From Rhytidiadelphus loreus (Eukaryota > Streptophyta > Bryopsida > Hypnales > Hylocomiaceae): DNA of 64,000 bases. Made by a program: the position numbers and the translations under genes. The notes beneath the pieces were generated by a model. It made no database searches. It was given only the letters and a program-made list of their open reading frames with translations, and was not told the DNA's origin. Shown piece after piece: positions 58,275 to 64,000 of this stretch; within the stretch, counting starts at the first letter, position 1; every line of letters begins with the position of its first letter. Location of the stretch: the NCBI GenBank assembly GCA_947034895.1, contig OX344764.1, positions 62,001 to 126,000 of the forward strand. Direction: 5' to 3'.

Positions 58275-59379
58275 GCTATTTGAAAGATTTCTAGATAAAT
58301 TCAAATCATGTATTTGAATGCTTAAATCACTAAATGCCTCTTCATGTCAACGCCATGCAGATGAGCGGTATGAATATGTATGCATTAGTTCCCGATATTG
58401 AATCAGATATATGGAGCGATGCTATTACTAAGGCAATTATGTTAGACAAAGACGATTTCTTGGATACAGGGTATCACGTCGATGAGGCACAGTATCCCAC
58501 GGTTCCGGCGTCGCAAACAACGTCAAGAACGATAAACAGAAAATCAGCTACAGGTTCCCCAAGTAGCCGCGCAAGCAAAAAACAAGTGATAGTCGATGAA
58601 GATGACGAGGAAGAAGATGAGGACGAGCAAGAAGATGACGGTCTCGAAGCAATGCCCACGCCAGGTGCGCGTTCATCGCAAGACATGCCGGGCTCATCAA
58701 CTTCATCAGGTTTGCCTTCACCAACTGTTGAGGTTGCATTTCCACCCTCTCCTGTGACTCGAAAACCCCTGGCAAAAAAAAGAAGGGTAGACGCAATGGA
58801 TACCCTTGCGCAGACCTTGGTGTTTGTAATGCAGCAACAAGAAAACATTCGACTTGAGAATTTGAACGAACGGGCGGAAAACAGAAGGCTCCACGAGGAG
58901 TTGAACAAGAGGATCGAAGGCCTTACAAAGAGTTATATGAATGAGACAAAGCAAAACAGGGAAATGTGGCAAAATTATATTACCATCAAGCAAGCCACAC
59001 CATTAGCAACGTTGGATCCCGCCTCAACTTCCCAAGTTCTTCTTCTCCAAAATCACCCCTCCGTGTCAAGTGACGGCACTATTTCCATTCCGCAGGGCGT
59101 TGAAGCAATAGTGCCTCCTCTTCCTCTTGGAGGACCAGTGCTTGATCCTCTTCCACCAGAAGAAGTTGTTCAAAGTCCTAAGGCACCATCCCAACATGCA
59201 GATGCCACGGTAGAAGAGAGTGTATGTGTTGACGTCAAAACACCAACAAAGACGGCAAAGGTGGATGACATAGGGCACAACCTGCAGGTGGAAACACTTG
59301 AAGTAGTACAAGAGAGTGAAGGCGTTTCCACCGACGTTCAACAAGCAGGTTGTGCCTTGTAATCACTCGATGTCATTTG

Positions 59380-59402
59380 TTTCAGCTCGACTCGAGCTGA
59401 TT
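59380..59402. repeat. Variant dyad after the ParB-methyltransferase-like gene
   Basis: TCAGCTCGA-C-TCGAGCTGA, a perfect palindrome with 9-bp arms, about 20 bp after the stop codon. The TCAG/CTGA ends resemble the dyad family, but the spacer is 1 nt instead of 7. Confidence 0.5.
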
Positions 59403-59576
59403 TGATGTACATAGAGCATAGATAGTAGAATCGTGTTTTGTAAGATGAACTTCTAGGACATTGAACTACTTTGTTTGGAGCTTGAAAACTCATTTTTGTA
59501 TGACCAAACTCATTTTCTTGAGGCAGTTATATATTGATTTCTTACAAAATATGATTTCATATTTACTGAATCGCAG

Positions 59577-60738
59577 GGCTTGTGAGTTTGACAAATTTAT
59601 CCGATCCTACCTCACCTTTACATCCGTCATCCCTTCCACACATGACAGTCGATGATATTCCTCGGAACTTTGAAAACGCATCACGCGGAGAAAAGAAGAA
59701 GGTCAATCCTTCAAGATTGACAACAACATTGCATGATAATTCCCTAGCTATCGGTGAATCCTCCCAGAAGCAGGTATGGTTCGATTCATATTCTATCTAT
59801 CCTACATTCTATAGGTAGACTTTGTTGTTTGTACACATATAATTCTCAAGGATTTTGTTCTCTGTTATGTCGTCATGAACCTTCGATGAAGCCGTAGACG
59901 ATCGTAACCGCTTCCACATTCGTCCGTTTGATAGCAGGGATTTGGCCCTCCATCTCGTCATGAAGGATCTTCGGAGGTTGTCAATCGACCATTCAGGTCC
60001 AGGGTTGCGGAGAAGTGGGTCAATGTTATCCTGGACCTAAATGGCATTCTATGTGTCTGCGAAGATTGGAAGTCGAAGGGGTTGTCTCACAAAAAACTCA
60101 GAAACTCCTCAGAACCGCACTCTGCAACCGAACCCGCTCTAGTGGGACCCAAAGCTGTGTGGGTGCGACCCGATTGCTCCAAATTTCTTTCAGAGATAGG
60201 AAAAATTGCAGTCATCTCAGTGTGGAGCTCCATGAAGAAGTCCACTACTGAATTGATATGCAAGTATCTCTTTCGAGACGTACATGAACCCTTTCTTATT
60301 CTTGGGCAGGATGCATGTGACACAATTAAACACAGAGATAAATCAGGAAGGCTGACCACTTTCAAGGAGGCAGCGACTGATAAAGACTTGTTTCTTAAGA
60401 ATCTTGATACATTGTTCAAGGGTTCCAGAGGAAGCTTTGCAAGTGACAATACTGTTGTCATCGACGATAGCCCAACAAAACACATAACAAACAAGCCTGA
60501 TAATGTAGTACTACCAGAGTCATGGAGCTATAGGGGAAACGGCCCAAAAGACACATTTCTATTTGATGTATTGCTTCCCTGGTTTCAACGTCTACACGCT
60601 TTTGGCAATCAAGGGTTGAAATCATTTAGGGAAAATGGTCCTGGAAGAATTGGGCGGCGGATGCTTTGCGACGAGAGGAATCGGAAGAAGTACGATAGAA
60701 TTATGGATGCAATTCGTGCATCCTCTTGTGCTAGTTAG
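59577..60738 (+). CDS. FCP1/NIF-type phosphatase-like gene, copy 2
   Basis: Two exons are supported: 59577-59773 (acceptor ATCGCAG, donor AAGCAG|GTATGG) and 59938-60738 (acceptor GATAGCAG), joined in phase 0 (SSQKQ|GFGPPSRHEGSS). The start is uncertain: there is no ATG before residue ~20 of the first exon (MTVDDIPRNFENA), so an upstream exon may exist. HAD motif I is ILDLNGILC (Asn in place of the second Asp), motif II-like VISVWSSMKKS, motif III VVIDDSPTKH. The C-terminus RRMLCDERNRKKYDRIMDAI is shared with copy 1. It is intact here, while copy 1 has a nonsense codon. A CTD-like phosphatase fold is clear, but activity is doubtful. It lies directly after the ParB-methyltransferase-like gene. 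Confidence 0.75.
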
Positions 60739-60775
60739 GCTAGGGCTTTGACGTGTGTAGTTGACATGGGACCAA

Positions 60776-60810
60776 TTTGCCATTTTAGCTCGGCACAACC
60801 TGATATGTAC
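60776..60810. repeat. TTCAGGT-type dyad between FCP1-like gene and companion exon
   Basis: ATTTTAGCTCGGCACAACCT-GAT, the reverse orientation of the dyads at 36648-36743, which occupy the equivalent spacer of copy 1. Confidence 0.6.
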
Positions 60811-60957
60811 ATTGTTGATTATATATGTATGAATGAAAGTTCTGTTCTCGGTGTACAACTTCAACTGTGCAGCAAGATTGAATTTGGCTCTAGTACATTG
60901 TGTTTTATTCATGTTTGCACTTCATGACCTTTCATTTGAATATGGAATTTGTTTCAG

Positions 60958-61575
60958 ATTATGAGCAGCACATCAACCCATGCTGTAGAAGGTGGCCTTG
61001 CTTGCGCAGCGTCCGTGGATTCTATTATGGACTATGGACAATACGTAATATTGAGCACCGGAAACTTCCTTTGCTCAGCGGCTACAGCAAATTCCACAAT
61101 GGACTTTTCAACACAGCCTATGGATGATAACGTGGTGGACAGTCCCCCAAGTGGAAGGCCACGTCCGCCACTATCTTGCTCCCCGTCTCCTCTAAGGTCT
61201 ACAAGTCATCCTACTTCTTCGTTGCCCTCCGATAGAGTGCCTCCAAGGAAACTTTATGGAGATATTGATTGTTCATTCCATCCAGCAACATTGAAGTCCA
61301 AGGTACCAATGCGTACATGTCCGACACTCCCTCCTATTGCACCATTGCTTCCACATCAACGAGCATTGTTTGAAGGGTATCAAATGAAGCGTTCACATGG
61401 CGAAGTCTCTTGTAGTTGTTGCTCTATTCCAACATGGGATGCGTGGGAGCGGAAGTCATTGAAATTGCAGCGGCGTCAATTCAGTCGTGAATACCGGAAG
61501 ATGGACAATGGATATAGTAGAGGAACGGAAATTTTGAAGGCACTGGAGAAGCTAAAGAGTAAATCTCACACATGA
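60958..61575 (+). CDS. Companion exon of FCP1-like gene, copy 2 (function unknown)
   Basis: Starts after an acceptor TTTGTTTCAG at 60957 and is open to TGA at 61573; the first ATG is at 60961. It is Ser/Pro-rich: GGLACAASVDSIMDYGQYVI, STGNFLCSAATANSTMDFST, DNVVDSPPSGRPRPP. A Cys-rich SCSCC and a basic C-terminus (LKLQRRQFSREYRK) follow. It is similar to 35933-36486 and stands in the same place relative to the FCP1-like exon. It may be a later exon of that gene (alternative to its stop at 60738) or a separate gene with an unseen first exon. I do not recognise the domain. Confidence 0.6.
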   Translation: MMSSTSTHAVEGGLACAASVDSIMDYGQYVILSTGNFLCSAATANSTMDFSTQPMDDNVVDSPPSGRPRPPLSCSPSPLRSTSHPTSSLPSDRVPPRKLYGDIDCSFHPATLKSKVPMRTCPTLPPIAPLLPHQRALFEGYQMKRSHGEVSCSCCSIPTWDAWERKSLKLQRRQFSREYRKMDNGYSRGTEILKALEKLKSKSHT

Positions 61576-63690
61576 GACTTGTTCATATAATTCACTGGAT
61601 TTACGTAGACCAATAATAATGGTATAGAGATATTTTGTAGTTCAAACACATAGGCTTCCATTTCACTAGCACTTTACCCGAATGTTGGTTGCCAATTTAT
61701 TGCGTACTTGTAAATTGGAACACATTAATGGTACATTTTCTTATACAAAGTCGCATTTCGTTGTGATTGTACATTTATAGATTACATATATGTACATCCA
61801 TTGGCTCCTTTTAGTAAATGGATATTTAAAATTTAATAAATGCATGATATTTGGTCATCTTGTTATTATATGCACGCTTCATATGACTTTGCATTGCTTA
61901 TTTTGTATATACAACGACAAATTTCTCTTCAATTTTTGGATTGTAGTGTCTCTTAAAACACTCATTTCAGTGGAAAACTCCCATTTTAATGAATATGATG
62001 TTCAAATGTTGTGGAGTACATGGTTCAAAAATTAGAGCATGACATTCGACTGTCAGTGTTCTACTGATAGGTTGAGCACAAACAATAGCTAATTTCAAAA
62101 TCCCTAATACAACATAATAGAGAAAAACATTATGTGTATACCTTTATATGTCTGTGGGAAATTGTCAATGACGACATTTATATTTTGGAGCTGACAGTCA
62201 TGAGGACTTGTGGTCTGCGTTTGTTTGTGCGTTGTTTTTGAATCGGTATGTACTACAACTAGAACTTCGATGGATTTGAAGTAAACGTAATTTTCCAAAA
62301 TCATGGAATAACATAAAAGCATTTGTTGTGTACGTACTGTTCATGAATTGCAATATTCGAAGCTCTGGGATTGTCATTTCTTTGTTTATAACCACATGCG
62401 TTAGGAATGCAGTATTTGTAATCGTTGGATATTTCTGTGCACTTACAATTTCCTCTCTACATGCTGTACAATTTAGAATTATCTTAAAAATTTTAAGCAC
62501 ATAACCAACTTGCACAAAAAAAAGAATGTAATTAAAGAGTACAAACCATTTAGTACATTTGTCCATGCCACGCTCACCTCGTGAAGTGTACATGCCATTA
62601 TTTTTGACAGACCCAATACATGATTTCATTGACTTTGAAAGTCAGTATCTTGCAACGTAGCTGTTGAAAATATTATAAATGCTTTTCGAATCTTCTGCAC
62701 TTTTTGTTTTAAAGTATCCTATGGTTCCGTGTTTCTGATAAATGTTTTTTTCTTCAACTTTGGTACTTTTCCTACAATTGACAGTTCAAAAGGACTTGGC
62801 CTAAGAATATATACATATTGTATTCCATGTTCAAGGGTTCTGAAAATATACAATCGTGTTTCAATGGACATTTATATAATCCACATAAACATGATAAATA
62901 AGTTGCACGCTTATGATCTTTGCTATATCCATACACATTGCCCATGTACAAAAGTATTTTCAATTCATATTTCTAGCAATTTCGATTTGAATAGACTCGA
63001 ACTTGAAATGTATGCATGTGGTCGATCATTAAACTAGTAGAACACACTGACTTGAGTGTCTTCTTTACAAGTGGATGCACTGTATGCTATGAATATGAAT
63101 AGTGTAATCGTATAGTTTATGTTTAGGTGCATAAACATAGCACTATCTATAAGAGAAAATGCTGACGTATATGTTAGTTGCACCTACATACTACCGTTTC
63201 TGTTGTGCTCTTTAGTTGAAGATGATAGTTATCTTCATACCTTGTAATATATAAACTCTTCTATTGAACATAGCATTTGTGAAAAACATGGGGACTAGTA
63301 TGATTCCTGACCTTTGTATATCGTGTTTTGTTTTCTGTAATGCGCTACAAAATTCGGTGCATATGTGCGAAAAGTATTGTACTATTGTATTCATCACTAT
63401 AAGATGCCCATATTTACCCTTTTTACATGCACAATAGTACTATAGTAGTACACTTGTTGTTCAACATATTTATTTATACGCGTACGTTTATTATAATTGT
63501 CAGTCAAAGACATCATAGTTTGTCTTTTATAACAATCTCTTTATACAGGAACAGAGGCCATGATTGTCATCGTGCTGAACAAACATTCAACAAACACAGT
63601 TCATTTACAAGTATGCGTCTACAAACGCATGAGTTCAGTAATCATTGTTTCGTACATTTTACCATTGTTACATGACTACTACATTTCCTC
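61576..63690. other. AT-rich intergenic
   Basis: About 2.1 kb with no supported gene or repeat array. Short frames on both strands lack motifs. Confidence 0.5.
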
Positions 63691-63691
63691 T

Positions 63692-63998
63692 AGTGTTGCA
63701 CGTCTGCAGTTTCTTCTATACCTGTTCCTGAAGATACTGTGATGTAGGTGCCTCCCACTATTGCAGGTTGTTGTCGAGGCTCAGTTGCTAGCACCAACGG
63801 TTGCAAGCCTACAAAGTCTGCGTCATTTCCAACGTCGATGATGCCATTCGATGACTCCGGAAGCTATAACTGTCCACGTCTACCACGAACATCGGTTCTA
63901 CAAACCACCTTCCATCCACGTTTGTTGGGGTCATCTGAAAAGAACACTTGTTGGCAATGTAGTGGGAATGCGAACGAATCTGCGTGTATCTTTCCGTC
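63692..63998 (-). pseudogene. CACTA (En/Spm) transposon fragment, DUF4216-like
   Basis: Minus-strand frame reading FAFPLHCQQVFFSDDPNKRG then WKVVCRTDVRGRRGQL. This resembles the QVFYV-DP-x-x-x-W-VVIRT-PR signature of DUF4216 in plant CACTA elements. A TAG follows at about 63868, after which the frame continues to about 63692. It is cut by the window end, so the rest of the element would lie to the right. Confidence 0.55.
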
Positions 63999-64000
63999 CA

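Larger units (their letters stand above)
55164..59362 (+). pseudogene. ParB/DGQHR-like plus DNA amino-methyltransferase-like protein (three exons, decayed)
   Basis: The ATG at 55164 follows TTTTGCAG|C. Exons by frame and splice sites: 55164-56601, 56792-58144 and 58361-59362, with all junctions in phase 0. Damage: TGA at 55299, TAG at 55575, a frameshift near 56145 and TAG at 57479. Exon 1 ends with a segment like ParB/DGQHR domains (VMPVNQVQKPERW, then GEFYIINSQHSVAAS, then SAYYNRTNHFQA). Exon 2 ends with HPGSSVLSVFAGAKLTCAAL, and exon 3 starts SGMNMYALVPDIESD. Together these resemble motif X/I of beta-class N6A/N4C DNA methyltransferases (PG..VLDPFAG.GTT..AA). A DPPY-like motif IV is not clear (ADYYP in the expected place). 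The C-terminal part is acidic, then Lys-rich, then coiled-coil-like. About 1,265 codons. Domain names are by eye only. Confidence 0.65.

Overview
The window looks like nuclear DNA of a land plant, most probably a moss. The main clue is a PPR-DYW editing-factor gene whose repeats (TWNVMIGGLAQHGCG and similar) closely resemble the moss PLS-type PPR families I know. Plant Ty1/copia, SINE-like, satellite and CACTA-type debris, spliced genes and AT-rich spacers fit this. Species cannot be named from the sequence alone.

Layout. (1) 0.2-7.3 kb: two convergent paralogues of an unrecognised protein family sharing an FKGW...EPEPWS...WCHI block. The minus-strand copy also has a RING-H2 finger and two in-frame TAGs. 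Both carry a GC-rich minisatellite (core CCCGNNGTCGCC) upstream in the same orientation relative to the gene. (2) 7.47-11.2 kb: an AT-rich tandem satellite with a period of about 177 bp. It is interrupted by a structured 0.3-kb insert and by an 802-bp element with CCCCTAA termini and TTAA target duplication (piggyBac-like MITE). (3) 11.5-29.0 kb: a large inverted duplication whose arms each hold exons with the OSB 'PDF' motif followed by a PPR-DYW gene. The right-arm PPR gene is intact. The left one is split by a young copia element (178-bp LTRs, CCTCC target duplication) and has lost the DYW-domain HSEK and DYW residues. In both arms the PDF exon can be spliced in frame into the PPR exon, suggesting a PDF-PPR-DYW fusion.

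(4) 30-43 kb, minus strand: two decayed genes of a DUF7869-like family (putative transposase) flanking a decayed FCP1/NIF-like phosphatase homologue. One transposase copy is interrupted by a 583-bp hAT-like MITE. Several foldback elements lie between. (5) 43-54 kb: no recognisable genes, but many tandem repeats, a (TA)n tract and noncoding, leader-like DNA. (6) 55-61.6 kb, plus strand: a three-exon gene with a ParB/DGQHR-like region followed by a DNA amino-methyltransferase-like region (broken by three stops and a frameshift), then a second FCP1-like gene and its companion exon. (7) 61.6-64 kb: AT-rich spacer, ending in a minus-strand DUF4216 fragment of a CACTA transposon.

The most unusual signal is a family of ~31-33-bp dyads (TTCAGGT-N7-ACCTGAATTGCAC or AGCTGAATTGCAC). 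They lie in the leader regions, introns and spacers of the transposase, ParB-methyltransferase and FCP1-like genes, linking these otherwise unrelated genes as one gene set, possibly the cargo of a large, decayed mobile element. Transposase copy 1 carries a different dyad family in the same position. No searches could be run. Domain names are by eye, and exon boundaries rest on frame, splice consensus and comparison between copies.
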